A stretch of 64,000 nt of DNA. Origin: Marinobacterium sp. (GTDB lineage Bacteria; Pseudomonadota; Gammaproteobacteria; Pseudomonadales; Balneatricaceae). A program made the translations under genes and the position numbers. This document shows, one piece after another, positions 35,601 through 44,995 of this stretch. The first letter of the stretch is position 1; every line of letters starts with the position of its first letter. The stretch spans positions 1 to 64,000 of the forward strand of contig JAUWAC010000004.1 of the NCBI GenBank assembly GCA_030602245.1. Direction: 5' to 3'. The notes below the pieces were generated by a model, which searched no databases, was not told the origin of the DNA, and saw nothing but the letters and a program-made list of their open reading frames with translations.

Positions 35601-38249
35601 TCAGGCCGCCGGGTCGTCGTTCTCCAGCGTCACCTCGATATTGCCGGGCCCGACCTCAACCCGGTTGCGGCCCGCATATTTGGCCCGATACAGGGCATCA
35701 TCCGCCCGTTGCAGTAACTGTCGGGCGTTATCACCCGGACAGATCGCGGTCACACCGAAGCTGCAGGTGCGCTGTCCGATCACCGGGAACACACTCTCCT
35801 CGATCCGCTGCCGCAGTGCCTCAGCCAGCTGGCGGGCGCCCTCAAGGCTGGTGTTGGGACAGACGATCAGGAACTCCTCGCCGCCCCAGCGACCGGCGCA
35901 GTCGCTGAGCCGGGTGTTGTCACGCATCAGTGTCGCGAGCTGACGCAGCACCTGATCGCCAACGGCGTGACCACAGGTATCGTTGACCTGCTTGAAGTGA
36001 TCCACGTCCACCATGATCAGGGCGCAGCCGGAGCCGTAGCGTTCGTAACGGTGAATCTCCTGCGCCAGCAGCTCTTCCAATCGGCCGCGGTTGGCCAGAC
36101 CGGTCAGCACATCGGTGGTGGACAAGCGCTCCAGTTCGCGATTCTTGCTTTCCAGTATCTGCTGATGCTCGATCTGCTCGGTGATGTCGAGCACGGTTCC
36201 GATATAGCGTGCATCCTCTGAGTGCTCGCCCTCAAAGCGGCGTGCGAACGCCCGAAACCAGCGCACCTCGCCGTCGCCGTTCAGCATGCGTGCATCGCAG
36301 TGCCATTCCGGCAGCCGCTGCGCGATCGTCCTGCCCCAGCTGTCCGCCACCCGGTCACGATCATCGGGATAGACCGATTCCGCCCAGCCGTACGCGCTCA
36401 ACTCGTCGGCGGAACGCCCGGTCATGTCACATAAATGACGATTCGAATACAGGTTGTGACCGCCGGCATCGGCCTCGAATACCCCCATCGGCGAAAACTC
36501 GGACAGCGTGCGAAAGCGTGCCTCACTGGTACGCAGCGCCTGTTCCGAGCGTTTCAGCTCGGTGATGTCAGAGATGTTGACGACGATCTTCTCGACCCGG
36601 TCGCCGCTGCCATGCACCGGGTTACAGGTGACCTTGCAGTAGCGCCGGCCCTTGCGGCGATAGTCGAACCACTCCTCGTAACTGACCGCTTCCCCGGCGA
36701 ACGCCTGATCGACGCGGTGGCGAATCCGCTCGTTAAAGAACGCCTCGCCCCACAGCTCGGCGATGCTGTGCCCCTCGATCTCGTCACGTGCGCGGCCGTG
36801 ATACGCCAGATAACTGGTGTTGACCTGAAGGTAGCGGTAATCGCGATCGATCAGCGCCAGCATCTCACTCGAGGCGTCGACAATGACGCGGTAGCGGAAC
36901 AGGCGCTCTTCGGCCTCACGTTTTTCGGTGATGTCGGAGGAGATCGCGAAATAGCTGGCGATCTCGCCGTCCACATCGCGCACCGGCGTGATAACCGTAT
37001 GTTCGATCCGCATACTGCCGTCGTTCATGCGATTGATGAACTCGCCTTCCCACGGCTGTTCGCGCTCAAGATGCTGCCACAGAGAGCGATAGGTCGCGTC
37101 CGGCGTGTTACCGGACAGAATGGCGGGTTTCTGCCCCATCACTTCATGGCGCTGATAACCACTGCGGTCGAGATAGGCCCGATTGACGTAGATGATGCGT
37201 GAGCGCAGGTCGGTAATCAGGATCGGTGACGGGATCTGCTCGATCGCCTGATAGAGGTGCGCCAGATCGTTAACCGTATCACGTTGCCGCAGTGCGCCCT
37301 CGCGCCACTGGCGCAGGAACAACAGGGTCATCAGCATCACCAACACCAGCACGCCACCGCCTGTCAGCGTGCGCATCTCCCAGCCGGCCAACGCTCTGGA
37401 GCGTTCGATGACAGCCAGCGCCCGGATCGGCTGTTGGCTCAGCTGGCGCAGCGCGAACAGATACTGATCGCCCAGTACCAGTCGCGTGCCGTAGCCCGAA
37501 AAATCGCCGGGCGTCAGCAGCGTGTGCAGTCGGGTCAGCACGGGACGAAGATCACGGCGGCTGTGCGGGTCAGCCACCAGCAACGCCTGATTGTCGCTGT
37601 CCAGCAGCATCAGGTTCTGACCACCGTACGCCTCCCCGGTCTCCAGCTCGCTCTGGATCCGGTCGCGGTCGATGGTCGCCAGCAACACGCCCAATACGGT
37701 GCCATCCGGCGCCATGACCCGCATCGAGACCCCAAGCCGCCCGTCACTGCTGCCCGTGGCGAGACTGCCCGTGGCGGTACTGCCCGTGGCGGTATGCAGG
37801 TTGGCAGCCAACGCTGCCCGCACCCAGTCGGGCGCACCGGTGCGCAGCTCTTCCGCAAGGCCAGTGCTGACCGCCGTCGTGCCATCCGGTCGATAGAGGA
37901 TCAGGCTGTCCAGCGCCGGGGCACTGAGCAGATGGCGCAACAGCACCGGGCGCATTCTCACTGCATCATCAGTCAGTGTGCCGTGCCAGCGGATATCCTC
38001 GCGGGCATGGCTGAGCGCATGATCGGCTGACACGAATGCCATATCGACCGCACTGCTGTAGGCGCGCAGCTGGGTCTGCAGGCGCTCGCCGGCCCGTTGC
38101 AGGGTATTGTGGTAGTCCTGATACAGCGCCCAGCCGAGAATGACTGTCATCATCACCACCAGCGTAGCGGCGCCGATCAGGATCGAGTGAGCCAGTCGGT
38201 GCCGGTGGGCGTGATCCTGCAGCGATAGCTGTAACGGTCGTGATTTCAT
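35601..38249 (-). CDS. Membrane diguanylate cyclase: Cache, three PAS domains, GGDEF
   Basis: An 882-residue inner-membrane sensor. Membrane segments at about 22-44 and 305-325 bracket a periplasmic Cache-type sensor (PDGTTAVSTG, MAPDGTVLGVLLATIDRD). Three PAS domains follow (about 350-460, 465-580, 590-705), then GGDEF (about 710-870). The catalytic motif is GGEEF, and RLSD five residues before it is an intact inhibitory (I) site, so it should make c-di-GMP with product feedback. An in-frame 15-bp tandem repeat adds ATGS units in the sensor. Its ATG overlaps the stop of the upstream solute-binding protein gene by 4 bp, which suggests the two work as a pair. Confidence 0.92.
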   Translation of the reverse strand: MKSRPLQLSLQDHAHRHRLAHSILIGAATLVVMMTVILGWALYQDYHNTLQRAGERLQTQLRAYSSAVDMAFVSADHALSHAREDIRWHGTLTDDAVRMRPVLLRHLLSAPALDSLILYRPDGTTAVSTGLAEELRTGAPDWVRAALAANLHTATGSTATGSLATGSSDGRLGVSMRVMAPDGTVLGVLLATIDRDRIQSELETGEAYGGQNLMLLDSDNQALLVADPHSRRDLRPVLTRLHTLLTPGDFSGYGTRLVLGDQYLFALRQLSQQPIRALAVIERSRALAGWEMRTLTGGGVLVLVMLMTLLFLRQWREGALRQRDTVNDLAHLYQAIEQIPSPILITDLRSRIIYVNRAYLDRSGYQRHEVMGQKPAILSGNTPDATYRSLWQHLEREQPWEGEFINRMNDGSMRIEHTVITPVRDVDGEIASYFAISSDITEKREAEERLFRYRVIVDASSEMLALIDRDYRYLQVNTSYLAYHGRARDEIEGHSIAELWGEAFFNERIRHRVDQAFAGEAVSYEEWFDYRRKGRRYCKVTCNPVHGSGDRVEKIVVNISDITELKRSEQALRTSEARFRTLSEFSPMGVFEADAGGHNLYSNRHLCDMTGRSADELSAYGWAESVYPDDRDRVADSWGRTIAQRLPEWHCDARMLNGDGEVRWFRAFARRFEGEHSEDARYIGTVLDITEQIEHQQILESKNRELERLSTTDVLTGLANRGRLEELLAQEIHRYERYGSGCALIMVDVDHFKQVNDTCGHAVGDQVLRQLATLMRDNTRLSDCAGRWGGEEFLIVCPNTSLEGARQLAEALRQRIEESVFPVIGQRTCSFGVTAICPGDNARQLLQRADDALYRAKYAGRNRVEVGPGNIEVTLENDDPAA
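37750..37794 (-). repeat. Three 15-bp tandem repeats in the Cache sensor domain
   Basis: Three units of ctgcccgtggcg plus a variable tail (gaga, ggta, ggta) run head to tail. They encode the SxATG-like repeats in TATGSTATGSLATGSS. Units are in frame. Confidence 0.85.
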
Positions 38250-39274
38250 TCCGCTGCCAACACCTGTTCCGCCTGCCTGAGCAGCGTCGGCTCAATGCCC
38301 ATCTGCTCGACCAGTATGCTCTCGTGCTCGCGCGCAACGGCGCGCCAGTGTGCCAGTGCCTCAGGCGCCGGCGCGATGAGCCTGACACCGTTTGCAAGCA
38401 GCTCGCGGCGCGCCTGCTCCTGCGCCTGACTCGCGGCCTGGCGCTGCATATCGACGATCTGCTCCCAGTTCATCCGCAGCTGCTGCCTGAGATCAAACGG
38501 CAGGCGCTGCCAGAACTGCTGATTGATCATCGGTACGTACTGGGCGAAATATTCCATATCCTCGAACCCGTAGCGGATGCCGTTGCGCCAGAGTTCGGCA
38601 CTGCGAACGGTTTCGTGGGTCGTCAGTACGCCCAGCGCCTGCCCGCGCGCCAGTGCATCGGGCAGATCGGGCCATGCAATCACCACCGGATCAGCGCCGA
38701 ACGCCTGCAGGCGTCCCCGATTGGCGGCACCGCCGGGAATACGGATCCGCAGTCCGCTCAGGTCCTCGTGGCGGGTGACGGCGCGGTCAGTGAAATAGAG
38801 GTTGGCGTGACCAAGATCGAGCCAGCGCCCGGGCACGATCACGCCCAGGTTGACCTCGATCTGGTGGTTGACCGCCTGGCCGGTGGCGCCATCCCGCACC
38901 CGGTAGTGCTCCTGTGCGGAACGGCCGTAAAACAGCGGCAGCATGTACAGTCCCACGTCCGGCACGTAGCGATCGAGCTGCCACATGCCGGGCACCGCCA
39001 TCTCAACCTTGCCACTGGCCAGCGCCGCGATGACGTCGCGGTCACGAAACAGCTGTGCACTGTGATGAAACTGCACATCGATGCGCCCACCGCTGGCCGC
39101 TTCCAGACGCTGTGCAAACGCTTCGATCGCCTGCGTCTGCACGTGCTCGGCGGTGTTCTCGGTGGAGACGCGCATCACGTAGACCCTGTCTTCAGCCGAC
39201 ACAAAAGGCGTTGGCAACAGTACGAGCAGTGCCAGCAGCAGCCCCCGCGCCTGAAGCGATAAGCGGTTGATCAT
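38246..39274 (-). CDS. TRAP-type (DctP family) periplasmic solute-binding protein
   Basis: A 342-residue exported binding protein. A signal peptide (LLLALLVLLPTPFVSA, cut near residue 25) precedes the DctP fold, seen in VMRVSTENTAEHVQTQAIEA, GKVEMAVPGMW, DLSGLRIRIPGG and LARGQALGVLTT. The ATG at 39274 has the strong site AAAGGAGG 5 nt upstream. No DctQ/DctM membrane genes are adjacent, so it is probably not a transport component. It is coupled to the Cache-PAS-GGDEF gene (4-bp overlap) and may present a ligand to that sensor. The ligand is unknown. Confidence 0.85.
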   Translation of the reverse strand: MINRLSLQARGLLLALLVLLPTPFVSAEDRVYVMRVSTENTAEHVQTQAIEAFAQRLEAASGGRIDVQFHHSAQLFRDRDVIAALASGKVEMAVPGMWQLDRYVPDVGLYMLPLFYGRSAQEHYRVRDGATGQAVNHQIEVNLGVIVPGRWLDLGHANLYFTDRAVTRHEDLSGLRIRIPGGAANRGRLQAFGADPVVIAWPDLPDALARGQALGVLTTHETVRSAELWRNGIRYGFEDMEYFAQYVPMINQQFWQRLPFDLRQQLRMNWEQIVDMQRQAASQAQEQARRELLANGVRLIAPAPEALAHWRAVAREHESILVEQMGIEPTLLRQAEQVLAAE

Positions 39275-39419
39275 GCGCGCCTCCTTTGCTGGTGCGACGG
39301 GCTGGCATACAGCTTGTCCGGGGGTTCCGTTGCGTCCGATTCTGGCCCGGAGCGACAGCAGAACGCACGCCGACCGTGGGCCAGGGGGCACGCAGCTGAT
39401 GTCGTTGTCAGTGTAACGG

Positions 39420-40223
39420 TCAGGGCAGGGCCCGGCTACTGGCCAACAGATCGACGTCGATCTGTTGCTGGCGCGGAATCACCGGCGGTCCGAACTGGTT
39501 GTAGATCGCCACATCGGCAGCATCCCGGCCATACCCAATTGTCACATAGCCCGGACGCAGCGTTTTCTGCGTTGGATCAAAGGTGTACCAGCGTCCACCG
39601 ACAAACGCCTCGAACCAGGCGTGCAGATCCATAGGCTCCAGCGCGTGCAGATAGCCGACCACCATCCGCGCCGGGATGCTGAGGCTGCGACAGAGCGCGA
39701 TGCCCAGATGCGCCAGGTCGCGACAGACACCGGCACCGCGCTGACTGATCTCCAGCGCCGACGCCGGCACGGCACTGGTCGCCGGTTCGTAGCGGATATG
39801 TTCCCTCACCCAGGCCTCAATCCGCGCCACCTGATCGTAGCCGAGCAGGCAGCCCTGCGTGATCTCGGCAGCCATCGGGCCGAACCGGTCCGACTCGCAG
39901 AAGCGGCTGGGCAGCAGATAGGCCAGCGTGCTGTCCGGCAGATTCTGGATCTCGATGAAGGGGGCGCCGGGCGCGCGGTCGATAACATCGGCCGTCATCA
40001 CTTCGGACAGGGTCCGAATCGAAAACGCACCGGGCGGTGCGATCAGACGCTGGCACAGATTGCCATAGCCATCGGTAAATTCGAACGCAGGCACGCTGGG
40101 GGTGATGCGATACTCCTCGCGCGATACCCACTGCTGGGCGCCACTGCGCGGACGCAGCATGAGAACGAAGGGGGTCGGAACCGGGATGTCGAAGCTGAGT
40201 TCACAGCGTGTCTGCAACCACAT
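39420..40223 (-). CDS. Transglutaminase-like cysteine protease family protein
   Basis: A 267-residue protein with a C-terminal transglutaminase-like core: the triad is C167 ([12 protein letters not shown]), H201 ([10 protein letters not shown]) and D216 (WYTFDPTQ). The N-terminal part (about 1-120) is the bacterial transglutaminase N-domain. No signal peptide is seen. Family members act as peptidases or amidases of unknown substrate. It lies alone between the binding-protein operon and a diguanylate cyclase. Confidence 0.88.
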   Translation of the reverse strand: MWLQTRCELSFDIPVPTPFVLMLRPRSGAQQWVSREEYRITPSVPAFEFTDGYGNLCQRLIAPPGAFSIRTLSEVMTADVIDRAPGAPFIEIQNLPDSTLAYLLPSRFCESDRFGPMAAEITQGCLLGYDQVARIEAWVREHIRYEPATSAVPASALEISQRGAGVCRDLAHLGIALCRSLSIPARMVVGYLHALEPMDLHAWFEAFVGGRWYTFDPTQKTLRPGYVTIGYGRDAADVAIYNQFGPPVIPRQQQIDVDLLASSRALP

Positions 40224-40323
40224 GGAACGGCCTCTGATCTGAAACGGGTGCGTGAAACCAGCCCTGTCGGCTGGCCTTCACAGTGTCCGCGATAACGCGA
40301 GGATTGCAAGCGCGCGGGGCGGA

Positions 40324-41556
40324 TCAGACGGCGGGCAGCGCCAGATTGACACGATCCCGCCCTTCGCGTTTGGCGCGATACAGCGCCTGATCGGCCCGTT
40401 CGAGCGATTCATCGATATCGTCATCGCCGGTCAGTTCAACCACACCGATCGAGACCGTCATGCGCAGGCTGATGCCCTCAAGGTTCAGCGTCTGCCCGCG
40501 CATGTGGCTGCACAGACGCTCGGCCACACGCCGGGCCTGCTCCAGATCGGTACGCGGCAGTACCATGCAGAATTCTTCCCCTCCGGTGCGGAACAGACGA
40601 TCCGCCTCGCGCAGCTGCGAGCGGCACTGATCGACCAGAAAACGCAGCGCCTGATCGCCGACCGCATGCCCCCACTGGTCGTTGATCTGCTTGAAATGGT
40701 CCACATCCAGTACCAGCAGACTCAGCGGCAGGCCACTGTGACGATGGTGGCGCAGCTCGCGGTGGGCAACGGCGTCGAACTCGCGTCGGTTGCCGGTGCC
40801 CGTCAGCGGGTCGGTATGGGAGAACTTTTCCAGTTGGCGCATCAGGCGATTGCGTTCGGTGACATCGAGCATCACCCCGACCTGACCACCGACCCGACCA
40901 TCCGGTTTGTGAAATACCGCCTTGTTGAACTCGATATCGCGGTAGCTGCCGTCGGCATAGCGCACCGGTGCTTCGTAACGCTGCGTACCGCCACTGGCCA
41001 GCAGTTCTTCATCCGCAGCGTAATAGCGGTCGGCCAGCTCGGCGGGCGCGACCTCATAGACGGAGTGACCGACAACCTTGTCCGGTGGCAGGCCGATATA
41101 GTCGTTGAAGGCCACATTGCAGCCCCGGTAGACGTGAAACTCGTCCTTGTAGAAGATCGGCACCGGAATCGCGTCGATGACCGACTGCAGAATATCGACA
41201 TCGCCAAACCGCACTTCCGCCGCCTCGAGCTGGGCACGCAGGGTCATCAGCTCGGCAGCGATACGATCGGCCCGAGCCTGTTCACAGCAGGCGCGCGCAC
41301 CGGCCGCCAGCCATTCGGCACAGGCGTCCAGACTCCACTGCTGCAGCAGAACGAGTACCTTGCGGGCGGGCATCAGCGGCTGTCGCTCGGGACCGAGTGC
41401 CGCTTCATCGACGATCACCAGACTGCCGGGGCGGGCTTGCTCGAGGCTGTCAATCGCCAGCCAGTCGCCGGCCCAGCCGTGGCCTTTCAGCAGGCCGCCA
41501 ACATCCTCGATCAGCGGCTGCAGATGCTTCAGATAATAAACGCCGTACGGTGACAT
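40324..41556 (-). CDS. PAS-GGDEF diguanylate cyclase
   Basis: A 410-residue soluble signalling enzyme. An uncharacterised N-terminal domain (about 1-115) resembles a receiver-like fold only vaguely. A PAS domain (about 120-240, VIDAIPVPIFYKDEFHVYRG) leads to GGDEF (about 245-405). The active site is GGEEF and READ five residues earlier is an inhibitory (I) site, so it should be an active, feedback-inhibited cyclase. No membrane segment. Confidence 0.92.
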   Translation of the reverse strand: MSPYGVYYLKHLQPLIEDVGGLLKGHGWAGDWLAIDSLEQARPGSLVIVDEAALGPERQPLMPARKVLVLLQQWSLDACAEWLAAGARACCEQARADRIAAELMTLRAQLEAAEVRFGDVDILQSVIDAIPVPIFYKDEFHVYRGCNVAFNDYIGLPPDKVVGHSVYEVAPAELADRYYAADEELLASGGTQRYEAPVRYADGSYRDIEFNKAVFHKPDGRVGGQVGVMLDVTERNRLMRQLEKFSHTDPLTGTGNRREFDAVAHRELRHHRHSGLPLSLLVLDVDHFKQINDQWGHAVGDQALRFLVDQCRSQLREADRLFRTGGEEFCMVLPRTDLEQARRVAERLCSHMRGQTLNLEGISLRMTVSIGVVELTGDDDIDESLERADQALYRAKREGRDRVNLALPAV

Positions 41557-41713
41557 CGTTCGCTTTCTTTTTGAGTGGCGGGAAACCGGTGCACATTCCC
41601 TTTGCCGACCGGTTCAATCGGTCAAGAATATCCCCCCGATCAGGATCTGTCCAAGAATCAAACAGCTGTTCATGAACTCAGATCAAGGGTCAGCCGAGCG
41701 CCAGCTCCCCGCT

Positions 41714-43159
41714 TCAGCAGACCAGCAACTGTTCGCGCTCCGGCGCATCCGGGTCAGTGCAGGTGATACGCGCCGTTTTGGTGGTCAGATCAACGCTGAG
41801 GCGACAGTAGTGACGCTCCCGTCGCCAGCCCATGACGACACTGGCATTGTCGGAATAATGCAGCTCGAAACGCCCCTCAAACGCCGGGTGCCGGTTGCGC
41901 AGACGCATCAGCGCCAGCAGGCGCTGCACCACCGGCTGCCCGATCGATACCTCAAGCTCGTCCACACTGTAGCGATGTCGGTTGATGTCACGCGCCTCGC
42001 CGCTCTGCTCCATCAGCTCATAGTCGTTGCGACCGGCGAGCAGACCGACGTAATAGACCTGCGGAATACCGGGCGCGAAAAACTGGATCGCCCGGGCACA
42101 GATATAGGCATCGTCGTCACACATCAGCGCCTCGTAGTAGGTACAGGTCAGCTGGTAGATAGCGCCGACACTGTGGGCGTTGACGGCGGAACGGCACAAA
42201 ATCGGGTCGGCACTGCGCTTGTTGACGCTTTCGATCAGCGTTTCGATCTCCGCAGGCGGCAACACGCCCTCCACATCCGGAATACAGATGCCATCGTGCG
42301 TATCCAGTACCGTCACCATGTTGCGCGGCGCCATCCGCAACCAGTGTTTAAGGTAGGTACTGTTGTGCTCGAGCAGCGTATAGAGCAGCAGCGGCGGCAA
42401 CGCAAAGCCGTACGGGCGCATGTCGCGCCGGCTGATCGCGTACTGGTAGCTGGTATGGTCGTGTACTTCCGGCAGCAGTTCGCAGCCGTGCATCCGCGCC
42501 ACGCTGTTGAACCAGTCCAGCTCGCGGTAGACATCCGGCTCCACCATGAAGCAGCTGGTGCCGATCCGCTTGGTGATATAGCCGAACGCATCCAGCCGGA
42601 ACAGTTTGACCCCCTTGCCGGCAAGAAAGGCGATGTAATCGCCCATCAGTTGCCGCGTCTGCTCGGAACGGTAGTTGAGATCGACCTGACGCTCGGTAAA
42701 GGTGCACCAGACCCGCCCTCGACTGCCATCGGCAAAATGCACCTCACGAAACGGCTCCTTCTCCTTGCGGATATGGATCAGCGCCAGATCCGCATCGGTA
42801 ATCGGCCCCAGTGCATCAACATCGATGAACAGATCAGCATATTCCGACGCGCGGCCGTTGGCGACATAGTCCTGAAACTCCAGCGACTGGTCGGAAATAT
42901 GATTCAGAATCAGATCAACGCAGAGATCGTAGCGGTGTGCGATCAGTTCGATATCGGACCAGCTGCCAAATGCCGGGTCCACCTCCTTGTGCGTCAATGG
43001 CGAAAAACCGCCGTCCGCGTTGGAGGGATAAAACGGCAGCAGGTGCACCCCGCCGATCGCATCGCCCAGATGGCGTTCAAGAAAACGGTACAGATCGCCG
43101 AGATTCTCCCCCAGCCGATCGGGGTAGCAGATCAGCTGTACCTGGTTACGCAGTGCCAT
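41714..43159 (-). CDS. GH13_18 sucrose-phosphorylase-type glycoside phosphorylase
   Basis: A 481-residue alpha-amylase-fold phosphorylase. The catalytic residues align with Bifidobacterium sucrose phosphorylase numbering: nucleophile D190 (LFRLDAFGY), acid/base E231 (LLPEVHDH) and D289 (VLDTHDG). It reversibly converts an alpha-glucoside and phosphate to glucose 1-phosphate. In marine gammaproteobacteria this subfamily also includes glucosylglycerol, glucosylglycerate and sucrose-6-phosphate phosphorylases, so the acceptor is uncertain. No sugar transporter is adjacent. The DUF4197 gene is divergent. Confidence 0.85.
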   Translation of the reverse strand: MALRNQVQLICYPDRLGENLGDLYRFLERHLGDAIGGVHLLPFYPSNADGGFSPLTHKEVDPAFGSWSDIELIAHRYDLCVDLILNHISDQSLEFQDYVANGRASEYADLFIDVDALGPITDADLALIHIRKEKEPFREVHFADGSRGRVWCTFTERQVDLNYRSEQTRQLMGDYIAFLAGKGVKLFRLDAFGYITKRIGTSCFMVEPDVYRELDWFNSVARMHGCELLPEVHDHTSYQYAISRRDMRPYGFALPPLLLYTLLEHNSTYLKHWLRMAPRNMVTVLDTHDGICIPDVEGVLPPAEIETLIESVNKRSADPILCRSAVNAHSVGAIYQLTCTYYEALMCDDDAYICARAIQFFAPGIPQVYYVGLLAGRNDYELMEQSGEARDINRHRYSVDELEVSIGQPVVQRLLALMRLRNRHPAFEGRFELHYSDNASVVMGWRRERHYCRLSVDLTTKTARITCTDPDAPEREQLLVC

Positions 43160-43295
43160 GCATTCCTGTCCTTATTCCGGTGCTGCACCCTGAATCCGGC
43201 GCCGCGGTATCGTCTTACCATAGAGTGCACGCCGGGCGTCACGCAAATCCTGCTCTATACTGCGCACTACACAGTGCCATACAGAGGAGACGGGG

Positions 43296-44042
43296 ATGCG
43301 ACAGCAACGGCAGATACTGGCGGCAGCGACGCTGACGTTTGTGCTGGGCTCGTCAGCCAGCCAGGCGGGGCTTGGCGACCTGCTGCAGCAGGGCCAGAAA
43401 CTGCTCGGCAACGAGCCGGTTCAACAGCACAGCACCCTCGACAGCGAGACGCTCGGTGCCGGTCTGAAAGAAGCCCTGCGTGTCGGCACCGAACGCGCGG
43501 TTGACACCCTGGCACAGCCGGATGGCTATCTCGGCAACGCCGATGTCCGGATCGAGCTGCCCGGCTTTCTGCACACCAGCGCCAACATGCTGCGTCGTGC
43601 CGGACTCTCGTCTCAGGTCGATGCGTTCGAGCGCAGCATGAATCGCGCCGCGGAAAGCGCAGTCACCGAAGCTGCACCGATCTTCGCCGATGCGATCACC
43701 GCAATGACGCTGGACGATGCGCAGCGGATCTATAACGGTGGCGACACCGCGGCCACTGACTATTTTCGCGACAAGACCTGGCAACCGCTGCGTGAGCGCT
43801 TCAAACCCCGCGTTGAAGAGGCGATGCGCGCCCATCAGGTAACCGCGAGCTATGAAACGCTGCTGGCGATGGCCCGTAGCGAACTGCCCCTGCTCGGCAA
43901 CGTCAATCTGAATCTGGCCGATCATGTGACCGGCGAGGCGCTCGATGGGCTGTTCCTCATGCTGGCGCGGGAGGAAAAGAAGATCCGCGAACAACCGCTG
44001 GCCCGCACCACCGACCTGCTCCGGCAGGTATTCAGCAACTGA
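43296..44042 (+). CDS. DUF4197 family exported protein
   Basis: A 248-residue protein with a signal peptide (ILAAATLTFVLGSSASQA, cut near residue 24) and a full DUF4197 domain (LKEALRVGTERAVDTLAQPDG, ADAITAMTLDDAQRIYNGGD, FKPRVEEAM, HVTGEALDGLFLMLAREEKK). Function is unknown; the domain is mostly helical and periplasmic. GAGGAG precedes the ATG. Confidence 0.9.
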   Translation: MRQQRQILAAATLTFVLGSSASQAGLGDLLQQGQKLLGNEPVQQHSTLDSETLGAGLKEALRVGTERAVDTLAQPDGYLGNADVRIELPGFLHTSANMLRRAGLSSQVDAFERSMNRAAESAVTEAAPIFADAITAMTLDDAQRIYNGGDTAATDYFRDKTWQPLRERFKPRVEEAMRAHQVTASYETLLAMARSELPLLGNVNLNLADHVTGEALDGLFLMLAREEKKIREQPLARTTDLLRQVFSN

Positions 44043-44149
44043 GCCTCCGACAGGTACCAAAGTACCCTTGCCGCCGCACAGCGGACGCGGCACTCTCATC
44101 CCACGCCGCACCTTCGGATTCGGACAGAACAACAATAAGGATTTTGCCG

Positions 44150-44995
44150 ATGTCGACTGGCCGCCTGTTTCTGCTCACTGCGCTGGCGATGATTGCATTC
44201 GCCGGCAACTCACTGCTGTGTCGCGTGGCACTGCGCGATACGCCGATCGATGCCGCGAGTTTTACCGCGTTACGACTGATCTCCGGCGCCCTGATGCTGT
44301 GGTTGATCCTGGTGCTGCGCGGACAACGCGGCGCCCATCAGGGCAGCTGGACATCGGCATGTGCGCTGTTCGCCTATGCCGCCCTGTTCTCCTGGGCCTA
44401 TATCGACCTCGACGCCGGCACCGGCGCCCTGATTCTGTTTGGTGCGGTGCAGGCAACCATGATCGGCTACGGACTCTATCGGGGAGAACGGTTCACGCCG
44501 CTGAAATGGACCGGCCTGCTGCTGGCACTGGGCGGACTGACCGGTCTGATGCTGCCGGGCCTGACCGCCCCGCCGTTGCTGGCCGCACTGCTGATGGCGG
44601 GGGCCGGTATCGCATGGGGCATCTACTCCCTGCGCGGTCGTGGCAACAGCCATCCCTCACTGGCCACCGCCGGCAACTTCCTGCTGGCCGTGCCGTTCGC
44701 GCTTGCCCTGGCACTGCTCGCGCATCTGGGGCCCGGTTTGGCCCCGGACCCGGCCGGGGCACTGTGGGCGATCGCATCCGGCGCGCTGGCGTCCGGCGTC
44801 GGCTATCTGATCTGGTATGCGGCGCTGCCCCATCTGAGCTCGACCAATGCCGCGACGATTCAGCTCAGTGTCCCGGTCATCGCTGCGGTCGCCGGTGTTC
44901 TGCTGCTCAGCGAGCCGATTACGCTGCGCCTGGTGCTGGCCTCAGCAGCGATCCTTGGCGGCATCGCACTGGTCATTCGCCAGCGGGCGGCCTGA
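44150..44995 (+). CDS. EamA/DMT family transporter
   Basis: A 281-residue membrane protein with ten predicted helices in two EamA repeats (about 1-130 and 140-278). Family members export amino acids or metabolites. The ATG at 44150 has AAGGA 8 nt upstream; an in-frame TTG six bases earlier is weaker. Its 3' end overlaps the antisense 3' end of the sugar dehydrogenase gene by 23 bp. Confidence 0.88.
   Translation: MSTGRLFLLTALAMIAFAGNSLLCRVALRDTPIDAASFTALRLISGALMLWLILVLRGQRGAHQGSWTSACALFAYAALFSWAYIDLDAGTGALILFGAVQATMIGYGLYRGERFTPLKWTGLLLALGGLTGLMLPGLTAPPLLAALLMAGAGIAWGIYSLRGRGNSHPSLATAGNFLLAVPFALALALLAHLGPGLAPDPAGALWAIASGALASGVGYLIWYAALPHLSSTNAATIQLSVPVIAAVAGVLLLSEPITLRLVLASAAILGGIALVIRQRAA

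Noticed and set aside
41672..43504. 610-codon plus-strand frame over the GH13 phosphorylase
   Set aside because: It is a shadow of the opposite-strand gene, whose catalytic residues are all in place.
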